From Cladorhizidae sp. MBARI D1340-BT2 (Eukaryota; Porifera; Demospongiae; Poecilosclerida; Cladorhizidae): a stretch of DNA of 64,000 nt. The notes under the pieces are model-generated. The model did not search any database and had not been told where the DNA came from. It was given only the letters and a program-made list of their open reading frames with translations. How positions within the stretch are numbered: position 1 is the first letter of the stretch; each line of letters opens with the position of its first letter. Position numbers and translations under genes: made by a program. Below, piece by piece: positions 50,891 to 63,916 of the stretch. The stretch is taken from the NCBI GenBank assembly GCA_028752905.1, contig JAQNBH010000005.1:868001-932000 (forward strand), given 5' to 3'.

Positions 50891-51571
50891 AACTTGAAAT
50901 GCAGTTAGTTTAATAGTGAAGGTATACAATAGAATGCAGTTAGTATAGCAGTTAGTATAGTAGTGAAGGTGGAGAATGCAGTTAGTATAATAGTGAAGGT
51001 ATAGAATGCAGTTAGTATAATAGTGAAGGTAGTGAATGCAGTTAGTATAATAGTGAAGGTGTAGAATGCAGTTAGTATAATAGTGAAGATATAGAATGCA
51101 GTTAGTGTAGGTATAGAATGCAGTTAGTATAATAGTGAAGGTATAGAATGCAGTTAATATAATAGTGAAGGTATAGAATGCAGTTAGTATAATAGTGAAG
51201 GTATAGAATGCAGTTAATATAATAGTGAAGGTATAGAATGCAGTTAGTATAATAGTGAAGGTATAGAATGCAGTTATTATAATAGTGAAGGTATAGAATG
51301 CAGTTAGTATAATAGTGAAGGTATAGAATGCAGTTATTATAATAGTGAAGGTATAGAATGCAGTTATTATAATAGTGAAGGTGGAGAATGCAGTTAGTAT
51401 AGTAGTGAAGGTATAGAATGCAGTTAGTATAATAGTGAAGGTATAGAATGCAGTTAATATAATAGTGAAGGTATAGAATGCAGTTAGTATAGTAGTGAAG
51501 GTGGAGAATGCAGTTAGTATAGTAGTGAAGGTGGAGAATGCAGTTAGTATAGTAGTGAAGGTGGAGAATGA
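50890..51571. repeat. 30-bp minisatellite, about 22 units
   Basis: The units read GAATGCAGTTAGTATAATAG then TGAAGGTATA. They are irregular at the left (50890-51115) and then in strict 30-bp register to about 51570. Variants are AGTATAGTAG, ATTATAATAG and GTGGAG for GTATAG. Because 30 is a multiple of three, the minus strand stays open for 180 codons (51102-51644) as a decapeptide repeat LHYYTNCILY. That frame has no other content and is not called a gene. Confidence 0.97.
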
Positions 51572-51572
51572 T

Positions 51573-51590
51573 GGGGGGGGGGGGGGGGGG
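51573..51590. repeat. 18-base G run at the end of the minisatellite
   Basis: Eighteen consecutive G follow the last minisatellite unit and are followed by a purine-rich stretch (AAGAAAAGAAATTAGGG). This mirrors the C runs in the receptor intron. The exact length may be unreliable. Confidence 0.95.
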
Positions 51591-52145
51591 AAGAAAAGAA
51601 ATTAGGGATAAAAAAGAAAAAGGTCTGTCACCCCTATATACCACAGTGGTCTTCCCCCCTTAATTAAGGAGAGGTTAGGGGGAGAACAAGATGCCATCAA
51701 CTTGACATTATCATATCATCTCTTAATTTCATCTTTGAGGGCCAATTTTTTTTGTTGTTTTGTTGTTGGTTGACTAGCTGGCAGTTTGGGTAGTAGAAGG
51801 GGCTGTCCGAGGCAGTGACTAATTCTTCTATAGAGACTCAGGCACAGTAGCAGGGTCATGTCGTTCCTTACCAACGCATGCATATATAATTCTATCGTAC
51901 AAATGCTTCCTCCAGAGACTTGCACAACTTTTTTGATTCTTAATGACCACACAGGTAACAGTTGACTTCTTTCTATGACCTTTGCAGACATTTAGACCTG
52001 TACCCTCATGCTCTTCTTCATCTGAAGAACACTATGAAAGAGATTGTTTTAGTGGGAAACTATTCTACTGACAGAGCTAAGCAAAACCAATCATGGTTAA
52101 ACTCACTGCTTGGGAGGTAAATGCAAACAGAGCCCAGGTCAGCCC
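51591..52145. other. Unique spacer before SatB with a possible terminal exon on the minus strand
   Basis: On minus, an acceptor-like TTTCATAG precedes 68 open codons (52031 down to a TAG at 51828). They begin CSSDEEEHEGTGLNVCK and end HDPATVPESL. A good donor, GCA/GTGAGTTT, lies about 75 bp upstream, which would give an intron of the size seen in the receptor gene. The CSSDEEE start recalls SSSSSSDEE in the receptor tail. Against this, a different minus frame (51716-51991) is also open here, upstream exons are not evident, and the sequence soon enters SatB. A direct duplication of CAGCCCAGGT lies near 52140. Confidence 0.25.
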
Positions 52146-52335
52146 AGGTCATGTGAATGTCTCTATACTCACATTAAACCTGGTATAACTTGTAAGTGTC
52201 ACTATTCCATTAAACCTGATACAACTTGTGAATGTCTCTATACTTACATTAAACCTGGTACAACTTGTGAATGTCTCTATACTCACATTAAACCTGGTAC
52301 AACTTGTGAATGTCTCTATACTTACATTAAACCTG

Positions 52336-52415
52336 GGAAAGAAGAACTTTTACCTTCCCCCATCAAGTGCCTGGAAATGCTCTATGAGGTCTTGCCTACA
52401 ATAGTAAAGACCATA
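52336..52415. other. 80-bp non-repeat interruption inside SatB
   Basis: Between two SatB units lies unique sequence containing GGGAAAGAAGAACTTTTACC and CATCAAGTGCCTGGAAATGC. On minus it shows ACTATTGTAG, then 42 bp, then AAG/GTAAAAG, i.e. a possible micro-exon at 52354-52395 with one open frame (QDLIEHFQALDGG). Its phase does not join directly to the possible exon at 51828-52031. It may be a relic of the DNA into which the satellite spread. Confidence 0.35.
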
Positions 52416-55400
52416 CAACTTGTGAATGTCTCTACTCAAATTAAACCGGGTACAACTTGTGAATGTCTTTATACTCACATTAAACCTGGTACAACTTGTG
52501 AATGTCTCTATACTTACATTAAACCTGGTACAACTTGTGAATGTCTCTATACTCACATTAAACCTGGTACAACTTGGAATGTCTCTACCCAAATTAAACC
52601 GGGTACAACTTGTGAATGTCTCTATACTCACATCAAACCTGGTACAACTTGTGAATGTCTCTATACTCACATTAAACCTGGTACAACTTGTGAATGTTTC
52701 CATACTTACATTAAACCTGGTACAACTTGTGAATGTTTCCATACTTACATTAAACCTGGTACAACTTGTGAATGTCTCTATGATCACATTAAACCTGGTA
52801 CAATTTGTGAATGTCTTTACTCCATTAAACCTCGTACAACTTGTGAATGTCTCTACTAAAATTAAACCTAGACCAACTTGTGACTGTATCTACTCACATT
52901 AAACCTGGTACAACTTGTGAGAATGTCTCTATACTCACATTAAACCTGGTACAACTTGTGAATGTCTCTATACTTACATTAAACCTGGTACAACTTGTGA
53001 ATGTCTCTATACTCACATTAAACCTGGTACAACTTGTGAGTGTCTATACTCACATTAAACCTGGTACAACTTGTGAATGTCTCTATACTCACATTAAACC
53101 TGGTACAACTTGTGAATGTCTCTATACTCACATTAAACCTGGTAGAACTTGTGAGTGTCGCTACTCACATTAAACCTGGTACAACTTGTGAATGTCTCTA
53201 TGATCACATTAAACCTGGTACAATTTGTGAATGTCTCTACTCCATTGAACCTGGTAAACTTGTGAATGGCTCTATACTCACATTAAACCTGTACAACTTG
53301 TGAATGTCTCTATACTCACATTAAACCTGGTACAACTTGTGAATGTCTCTATACTCACATTAAACCTGGTACAACTTGTGAATGTCTCTATGATCACATT
53401 AAACCTGGTACAATTTGTGAGTGTCTCTACTCCATTGAACCTGGTACAACTTGTGAATGTCTCGATACTCACATTAAACCTGGTACAACTTGTGAATGTC
53501 TCTACTCACATTAAACCTGGTACAACTTGTGAATGTCTCTACTCAAACTAAACCTAGACCAATTTGTGAGTGTCGCTACTCACATTAAACCTGGTACAAC
53601 TTGTGAATGTCTCTATGATCACATTAAACCTGGTACAATTTGTGAATGTCTCTACTCCATTAAACCTGGTACAACTTGTGAATGTCTCTATACTCACATT
53701 AAACCTGGTACAACTTGTGAATGTCTCTATACTCACATTAAACCTGATAAACTTGTGAATGTCTCTATGATCACATTAAACCTGGTACAACTTGTGAATG
53801 TCTCTACTCACATTAAACCTGGTACAACTTGGAATGTCTCTACTCACATTAAACCTGGTACAACTTGTGAATGTCTCTATGATCACATTAAACCTGGTAA
53901 AACTTGTGAATGTCTCTACTCACATTAAACCTGGTACAACTTGTGAATGTCTCTATGATCACATTAAACCTGGTACAATTTGTGAATGTCTCTACTCCAT
54001 TAAACCTGGTACAACTTGTGAATGTCTCTATACTCACATTATACCTGGTACAACTTGTGAATGTCTCTATACTTACATTAAACCTGGTACAACTTGTGAA
54101 TGTCTCTATACTCACATTAAACCTGGTACAACTTGGAATGTCTCTACCCAAATTAAACCGGGTACAACTTGTGAATGTCTCTATACTCACATCAAACCTG
54201 GTACAACTTGTGAATGTCTCTATACTCACATTAAACCTGGTACAACTTGTGAATGTTTCCATACTTACATTAAACCTGGTACAACTTGTGAATGTCTCTA
54301 TGATCACATTAAACCTGGTACAATTTGTGAATGTCTTTACTCCATTAAACCTGGTACAACTTGTGAATGTCTCTACTAAAATTAAACCTAGACCAACTTG
54401 TGACTGTATCTACTCACATTAAACCTGGTACAACTTGTGAGAATGTCTCTATACTCACATTAAACCTGGTACAACTTGTGAATGTCTCTATACTTACATT
54501 AAACCTGGTACAACTTGTGAATGTCTCTCTACTCCATTAAACCTGGTACAACTTGTGAATGTCTCTATACTCACATTAAACCTGATACAACTTGTGAATG
54601 TCTCTATACTCACATTAAACCTGGTACAACTTGTGAGTGTCGCTACTCACATTAAACCTGGTAAAACTTGTGAATGTCTCTATGATCACATTAAACCTGG
54701 TACAATTTGTGAATGTCTCTACTCCATTAAACCTGGTACAACTTGTGAATGTCTCTATACTCACATTAAACCTGGTACAATTTGTGAATGGCTTATAATT
54801 ATACTCACATTAAACCTGGTACAATTTGTGAATGTCTCTACTCACATTAAACCTGGTACAACTTGTGAATGTCTCTCCTCACATTAAACCTGGTACAACT
54901 TGTGAATGTCTCTACTCACATTAAACCTGGTACAACTTGTGAATGTCTCTACTCAAACTAAACCTAGACCAATTTGTGAGTGTCGCTACTCACATTAAAC
55001 CTGGTACAACTTGTGAATGTCTCTATGATCACATTAAACCTGGTATAATTTGTGAATGTCTCTACTCCATTAAACCTGGTACAACTTGTGAATGTCTCTA
55101 TACTCACATTAAACCTGGTACAACTTGTGAATGTCTCTATACTTACATTAAACCTGGTACAACTTGTGAATGTCTCTATACTCACATTAAACCTGGTACA
55201 ACTTGGAATGTCTCTACCCAAATTAAACCGGGTACAACTTGTGAATGTCTCTATACTCACATCAAACCTGGTACAACTTGTGAATGTCCTATACTCACAT
55301 TAAACCTGGTACAACTTGTGAATGTTTCCATACTCACATCAAACCTGGTACAACTTGTGAATGTCCTATACTCACATTAAACCTGGTACAACTTGTGAAT

Positions 55401-55499
55401 GTTTCCATACTTACATTAAACCTGGTACAACTTGTGAATGTCTCTATACTCACATTAAACCTGGTACAATTTGTGAATGTCTTTACTCCATTAAACCTG

Positions 55500-58400
55500 G
55501 TACAACTTATGAATGTCTCTACTAAAATTAAACCTAGACCAACTTGTGACTGTATCTACTCACATTAAACCTGGTACAACTTGTGAGAATGTCTCTATAC
55601 TTACATTAAACCTGGTACAACTTGTGAATGTCTCTATACTCACATTAAACCTGGTACAACTTGTGAGTGTCTATACTCACATTAAACCTGGTACAACTTG
55701 TGAATGTCTCTATACTCACATTAAATCTGGTACAACTTGTGAATGTCTCTATACTCACATTAAACCTGGTACAACTTGTGAGTGTCGCTACTCACATTAA
55801 ACCTGGTACAACTTGTGAATGTCTCTATGATCACATTAAACCTGGTACAATTTGTGAATGTCTCTACTCACATTAAACCTGGTACAACTTGGAATGTCTC
55901 TACTCACATTAAACCTGGTACAACTTGTGAATGTCTCTATACTCACATTAAACCTGGTACAATTTGCGAATGGCTTATAATTATACTCACATTAAACCTG
56001 GTACAACTTATGAATGTCTCTACTAAAATTAAACCTAGACCAACTTGTGAATGTCTCTACTCCATTAAACCAGGTACAATGTCTCTATACTCACATTAAA
56101 CCTGATACAACTTGTGAATGTCTATATACTCACATTAAACCTGGTACAACTTGTGAATGTCTCTACTCACATTAAACCTGGTACAACTTGTGAATGTCTC
56201 TATGATCACATTAAACCTGGTAAAACTTGTGAATGTCTCTACTCACATTAAACCTGGTACAACTTGTGAATGTCTCTCCTCACATTAAACCTGGTACAAC
56301 TTGTGAATGTCTCTACTCACATTAAACCTGGTACAACTTGTGAATGTCTCTACTCAAACTAAACCTAGACCAATTTGTGAGTGTCGCTAATCACATTAAA
56401 CCTGGTACAACTTGTGAATGTCTCTATGATCACATTAAACCTGGTACAATTTGTGAATGTCTCTACTCCATTAAACCTGGTACAACTTGTGAATGTCTCT
56501 ATACTTACATTATACCTGGTACAACTTGTGAATGTCTCTATACTCACATTAAACCTGGTACAACTTGTGAATGTCTCTATACTCACATTAAACCTGGTAC
56601 AATTTGTGAATGTCTCTACTCCATTAAACCTGGTACAACTTGTGAATGTCTCTATACTTACATTAAACCTGGTACAACTTGTGAATGTCTCTATGATCAC
56701 ATTAAACCTGGTACAACTTGTGAATGTCTCTACTAAAATTAAACCTAGACCAACTTGTGACTGTATCTACTCACATTAAACCTGGTACAACTTGTGAATG
56801 TCTCTATACTCACATTAAACCTGGTACACTTGTGAATGTCTCTACTCAAATCAAACCTAGACCAACTTGTGAGTGTCTATAATCACATTAAACCTTGTAC
56901 AACTTGTGAATGTCTCTATACTCACATTAAACCTGATACAACTTGTGAATGTCTATATACTCACATTAAACCTGGTACAACTTGTGAATGTCTATTAAAC
57001 CTGGTACAACTTGTGAATGCCTCTACTCACATTAAACCTGGTACAACTTGTGAATGTCCCTATGATCACATTAAACCTGGTACAACTTGTGAATGTCTCT
57101 ACTCACATTAAACCTGGTACAACTTGGAATGTCTCTACTCACATTAAACCTGGTAGCTACAACTTGTGAATGTCTCTACTCACATTAAACCTGGTACAAC
57201 TTGTGAATGTCTCTACTCACAATAAACCTGGTACAACTTGTGAATGTCTCTACTCAAACTAAACCTAGACCAATTTGTGAGTGTCGCTACTCACATTAAA
57301 CCTGGTACAACTTGTGAATGTCTCTATACTTACATTAAACCTGGTGCAACTTGTGAATGTCTCTATACTCACATTAAACCTGGTACAACTTGGAATGTCT
57401 CTACCCAAATTAAACCGGGTACAACTTGTGAATGTCTCTATACTCACATCAAACCTGGTACAACTTGTGAATGTCCTATACTCACATTAAACCTGGTACA
57501 ACTTGTGAATGTTTCCATACTCACATCAAACCTGGTACAACTTGTGAATGTCCTATACTCACATTAAACCTGGTACAACTTGTGAATGTTTCCATACTTA
57601 CATTAAACCTGGTACAACTTGTGAATGTCTCTATACTCACATTACACCTGGTACAACTTGTGAATGTCTCTATGATCACATTAAACCTGGTACAATTTGT
57701 GAATGTCTTTACTCCATTAAACCTGGTACAACTTATGAATGTCTCTACTAAAATTAAACCTAGACCAACTTGTGACTGTATCTACTCACATTAAACCTGG
57801 TACAACTTGTGAGAATGTCTCTATACTTACATTAAACCTGGTACAACTTGTGAATGTCTCTATACTCACATTAAACCTGGTACAACTTGTGAGTGTCTAT
57901 ACTCACATTAAACCTGGTACAACTTGTGAATGTCTCTATACTCACATTAAACCTGGTACAACTTGTGAATGTCTCTATACTCACATTAAACCTGGTACAA
58001 CTTGTGAGTGTCGCTACTCACATTAAACCTGGTACAACTTGTGAATGTCTCTATGATCACATTAAACCTGGTACAATTTGTAAATGTCTCTACTCACATT
58101 AAACCTGGTACAACTTGGAATGTCTCTACTCACATTAAACCTGGTACAACTTGTGAATGTCTCTATACTCACATTAAACCTGGTACAATTTGCGAATGGC
58201 TTATAATTATACTCACATTAAACCTGGTACAACTTATGAATGTCTCTACTAAAATTAAACCTAGACCAACTTGTGAATGTCTCTACTCCATTAAACCAGG
58301 TACAATGTCTCTATACTCACATTAAACCTGATACAACTTGTGAATGTCTATATACTCACATTAAACCTGGTACAACTTGTGAATGTCTCTACTCACATTA

Positions 58401-60030
58401 AACCTGGTACAACTTGTGAATGTCTCTATGATCACATTAAACCTGGTAAAACTTGTGAATGTCTCTACTCACATTAAACCTGGTACAACTTGTGAATGTC
58501 TCTCCTCACATTAAACCTGGTACAACTTGTGAATGTCTCTACTCACATTAAACCTGGTACAACTTGTGAATGTCTCTACTCAAACTAAACCTAGACCAAT
58601 TTGTGAGTGTCGCTAATCACATTAAACCTGGTACAACTTGTGAATGTCTCTATGATCACATTAAACCTGGTACAATTTGTGAATGTCTCTACTCCATTAA
58701 ACCTGGTACAACTTGTGAATGTCTCTATACTTACATTATACCTGGTACAACTTGTGAATGTCTCTATACTCACATTAAACCTGGTACAACTTGTGAATGT
58801 CTCTATACTCACATTAAACCTGGTACAATTTGTGAATGTCTCTACTCCATTAAACCTGGTACAACTTGTGAATGTCTCTATACTCACATTAAACCTGGTA
58901 CAACTTGTGAATGTCTCTATACTTACATTAAACCTGGTACAACTTGTGAATGTCTCTATGATCACATTAAACCTGGTACAACTTGTGAATGTCTCTACTA
59001 AAATTAAACCTAGACCAACTTGTGACTGTATCTACTCACATTAAACCTGGTACAACTTGTGAATGTCTCTATACTCACATTAAACCTGGTACACTTGTGA
59101 ATGTCTCTACTCAAATCAAACCTAGACCAACTTGTGAGTGTCTATAATCACATTAAACCTTGTACAACTTGTGAATGTCTCTATACTCACATTAAACCTG
59201 ATACAACTTGTGAATGTCTATATACTCACATTAAACCTGGTACAACTTGTGAATGTCTATATACTCACATTAAACCTGGTACAACTTGTGAATGCCTCTA
59301 CTCACATTAAACCTGGTACAACTTGTGAATGTCCCTATGATCACATTAAACCTGGTACAACTTGTGAATGTCTCTACTCACATTAAACCTGGTACAACTT
59401 GGAATGTCTCTACTCACATTAAACCTGGTACAACTTGTGAATGTCTCTACTCACAATAAACCTGGTACAACTTGTGAATGTCTCTACTCAAACTAAACCT
59501 AGACCAATTTGTGAGTGTCGCTACTCACATTAAACCTGGTACAACTTGTGAATGTCTCTATACTTACATTAAACCTGGTGCAACTTGTGAATGTCTCTAT
59601 ACTCACATTAAACCTGGTACAACTTGGAATGTCTCTACCCAAATTAAACCGGGTACAACTTGTGAATGTCTCTATACTCACATCAAACCTGGTACAACTT
59701 GTGAATGTCCTATACTCACATTAAACCTGGTACAACTTGTGAATGTTTCCATACTCACATCAAACCTGGTACAACTTGTGAATGTCCTATACTCACATTA
59801 AACCTGGTACAACTTGTGAATGTTTCCATACTTACATTAAACCTGGTACAACTTGTGAATGTCTCTATACTCACATTACACCTGGTACAACTTGTGAATG
59901 TCTCTATGATCACATTAAACCTGGTACAATTTGTGAATGTCTTTACTCCATTAAACCTGGTACAACTTATGAATGTCTCTACTAAAATTAAACCTAGACC
60001 AACTTGTGACTGTATCTACTCACATTAAAC
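55500..60030. repeat. Higher-order repeat in SatB, period about 2.23 kb
   Basis: Marker units recur at matching distances. GCGAATGGCTTATAATTATA is at 55968 and 58194 (2226 bp). CTAGACCAATTTGTGAGTG follows at 56362 and 58588 (2226 bp). CCTTGTACAAC lies at 56891 and 59156 (2265 bp; one extra 39-bp unit), and the next CTAGACCAATTTGTG at 57262 and 59496 (2234 bp). So a block of about 2.23 kb starting near 55.5 kb was duplicated in tandem, with single-unit gains and losses. Confidence 0.82.
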
Positions 60031-60736
60031 CTGGTACAACTTGTGAGTGTCGCTACTCACATTAAACCTGGTACAACTTGTGAATGTCTCTATGATCACA
60101 TTAAACCTGGTACAATTTGTGAATGTCTCTACTCATATTAAACCTGGTACAACTTGTGAATGTCTCTATGCTCACATTAAACCTGGTACAACTTGTGAAT
60201 GTCTCTCTACTTACATTAAACCTGGTACAACTTGTGAATGTCTCTATACTCACATTAAACCTGGTACAATTTGTGAATGGCTTATAATTATACTCACATT
60301 AAACCTGGTACAATTTGTGAATGTCTCTACTCCAATAAACCAGGCACAATGTCTCTATACTCACATTAAACCTGATACAACTTGTGAATGTCTATATTCT
60401 CACATTAAACCTGGTACAACTTGTGAATGTCTCTATACTCACATTAAACCTGGTACAACTTGTGAATGTCTCTATACTCACATTAAAACTGGTACAACTT
60501 GTGAATGTCTCTATACTCACATTAAACCTGGTACAACTTGTGAATGTCTATATACTCACATTAAACCTGGTACAACTTGTGAATGTCTCTATACTCACAT
60601 TAAACCTGGTACAAGTTGTGAATGTCTCTATACTCACATTAAACCTGGTACAACTTGTGAATGTCTTTATAATCACATTAAACTTGGTACAACTTGTGAA
60701 TGTCTCTACTCACATTAAACCTGGTACAACTTGTGA

Positions 60737-63700
60737 ATGTCTCTACTCACATTAAACCTGGTACAACTTGTGAATGTCTCTACTCACATTAAACTTGGTA
60801 CAACTTGTGAATGTCTCTATACTCACATTAAACCTGGTACAACTTGTGAATGTCTCTATACTCACATTAAACCTGGTACAACTTGTGAATGTCTCTCTAC
60901 TCACATTAAACCTGGTACAACTTGTGAATGTCTCTACTCACATTAAACCTGGTACAACTTGTGAATGTCTCTATACTCACATTAAACCTGGTACAACTTG
61001 TGAATGTCTCTATACTCACATTAAACCTGGTACAACTTGTGAATGTCTCTATACTCACATTAAACCTGGTACAACTTGTGAATGTCTCTATACTCACATT
61101 AAACCTGGTACAACTTGTGAGTGTCGCTACTCACATTAAACCTGGTACAACTTGTGAATGTCTCTATGATCACATTAAACCTGGTACAATTTGTGAATGT
61201 CTCTACTCCATTAAACCTGGTACAACTTGTGAATGTCTCTATACTCACATTAAACCTGGTACAATTTGTGAATGGCTTATAATTATACTCACATTAAACC
61301 TGGTACAACTTATGAATGTCTCTACTAAAATTAAACCTAGACCAACTTGTGAATGTCTCTACTCCATTAAACCAGGTACAATGTCTCTATACTCACATTA
61401 AACTTGGTACAACTTGTGAATGTCTCTACTCACATTAAACTTGGTACAACTTGTGAATGTCTCTATACTCACATTAAACCTGGTACAACTTGTGAATGTC
61501 TCTATACTCACATTAAACCTGGTACAACTTGTGAATGTCTCTCTACTCACATTAAACCTGGTTACAACTTGTGAATGTCTCTACTCACATTAAACCTGGT
61601 ACAACTTGTGAATGTCTCTACTCAAACTAAACCTAGACCAATTTGTGAGTGTCGCTAATCACATTAAACCTGGTACAACTTGTGAATGTCTCTATGATCA
61701 CATTAAACCTGGTACAATTTGTGAATGTCTCTACTCCATTAAACCTGGTACAACTTGTGAATGTCTCTATACTCACATTAAACCTGGTACAACTTGTGAA
61801 TGTCTCTATACTTACATTAAACCTGGTACAACTTGTGAATGTCTCTATGATCACATTAAACCTGGTACAACTTGTGAATGTCTCTACTAAAATTAAACCT
61901 AGACCAACTTGTGACTGTATCTACTCACATTAAACCTGGTACAACTTGTGAATGTCTCTATACTCACATTAAACCTGGTACACTTGTGAATGTCTCTACT
62001 CAAATCAAACCTAGACCAACTTGTGAGTGTCTATAATCACATTAAACCTTGTACAACTTGTGAATGTCTCTATACTCACATTAAACCTGATACAACTTGT
62101 GAATGTCTATATACTCACATTAAACCTGGTACAACTTGTGAATGTCTATATACTCACATTAAACCTGGTACAACTTGTGAATGCCTCTACTCACATTAAA
62201 CCTGGTACAACTTGTGAATGTCCCTATGATCACATTAAACCTGGTACAACTTGTGAATGTCTCTACTCACATTAAACCTGGTACAACTTGGAATGTCTCT
62301 ACTCACATTAAACCTGGTAGCTACAACTTGTGAATGTCTCTACTCACATTAAACCTGGTACAACTTGTGAATGTCTCTACTCACAATAAACCTGGTACAA
62401 CTTGTGAATGTCTCTATGATCACATTAAACCTGGTACAATTTGTGAATGTCTTTACTCCATTAAACCTGGTACAACTTGTGAATGTCTCTACTAAAATTA
62501 AACCTAGACCAACTTGTGACTGTATCTACTCACATTAAACCTGGTACAACTTGTGAGAATGTCTCTATACTCACATTAAACCTGGTACAACTTGTGAATG
62601 TCTCTATACTTACATTAAACCTGGTACAACTTGTGAATGTCTCTATACTCACATTAAACCTGGTACAACTTGTGAGTGTCTATACTCACATTAAACCTGG
62701 TACAACTTGTGAATGTCTCTATACTCACATTAAACCTGGTACAACTTGTGAATGTCTCTATACTCACATTAAACCTGGTACAACTTGTGAGTGTCGCTAC
62801 TCACATTAAACCTGGTACAACTTGTGAATGTCTCTATGATCACATTAAACCTGGTACAATTTGTGAATGTCTCTACTCCATTAAACCTGGTACAACTTGT
62901 GAATGTCTCTATACTCACATTAAACCTGGTACAATTTGTGAATGGCTTATAATTATACTCACATTAAACCTGGTACAATTTGTGAATGTCTCTACTCACA
63001 TTAAACCTGGTACAACTTGTGAATGTCTCTCCTCACATTAAACCTGGTACAACTTGTGAATGTCTCTACTCACATTAAACCTGGTACAACTTGTGAATGT
63101 CTCTACTCAAACTAAACCTAGACCAATTTGTGAGTGTCGCTACTCACATTAAACCTGGTACAACTTGTGAATGTCTCTATGATCACATTAAACCTGGTAT
63201 AATTTGTGAATGTCTCTACTCCATTAAACCTGGTACAACTTGTGAATGTCTCTATACTCACATTAAACCTGGTACAACTTGTGAATGTCTCTATACTTAC
63301 ATTAAACCTGGTACAACTTGTGAATGTCTCTATACTCACATTAAACCTGGTACAACTTGGAATGTCTCTACCCAAATTAAACCGGGTACAACTTGTGAAT
63401 GTCTCTATACTCACATCAAACCTGGTACAACTTGTGAATGTCTCTACTCACATTAAACCTGGTACAACTTGTGAATGTCTCTCTACTCACATTAAACCTG
63501 GTACAACTTGTGAATGTCTCTACTCACATTAAACCTGGTACAACTTGTGAATGTCTCTACTCACATTAAACTTGGTACAACTTGTGAATGTCTCTATACT
63601 CACATTAAACCTGGTACAACTTGTGAATGTCTCTATACTCACATTAAACCTGGTACAACTTGTGAATGTCTCTCTACTCACATTAAACCTGGTACAACTT

Positions 63701-63916
63701 GTGAATGTCTCTACTCACATTAAACCTGGTACAACTTGTGAATGTCTCTATACTCACATTAAACCTGGTACAACTTGTGAATGTCTCTATACTCACATTA
63801 AACCTGGTACAACTTGTGAATGTCTCTATACTCACATTAAACCTGGTACAACTTGTGAATGTCTCTATACTCACATTAAACCTGGTACAACTTGTGAGTG
63901 TCGCTACTCACATTAA
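60737..63916. repeat. Further SatB block duplications (2777 bp and 8154 bp offsets)
   Basis: The stretch 60737-61139, marked by ATTAAACTTGGTAC and TCTCTCTACTC units, returns at 63514-63916 (offset 2777). Separately, 54.6-55.27 kb returns at 62.8-63.43 kb at 8154 bp, supported by GAATGGCTTATAATT (54786 and 62940), CTAGACCAATTTG (54961 and 63115) and CCTGGTATAATTTG (55041 and 63195). One difference is GTAAAACTTG at 54661 against GTACAACTTG. The block at 58.57-59.39 kb also reappears at 61.61-62.28 kb. Confidence 0.78.

Noticed and set aside
51102..51644. 180-codon open frame on minus with LHYYTNCILY repeats
   Set aside because: It coincides with a 30-bp minisatellite whose unit is a multiple of three, runs into the G run, and has no non-repeat domain.
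52110..52859. 249-codon open frame on plus at the start of SatB
   Set aside because: Apart from a short unique segment it is the 39-bp satellite read in frame; equivalent frames exist throughout the array and on the other strand.
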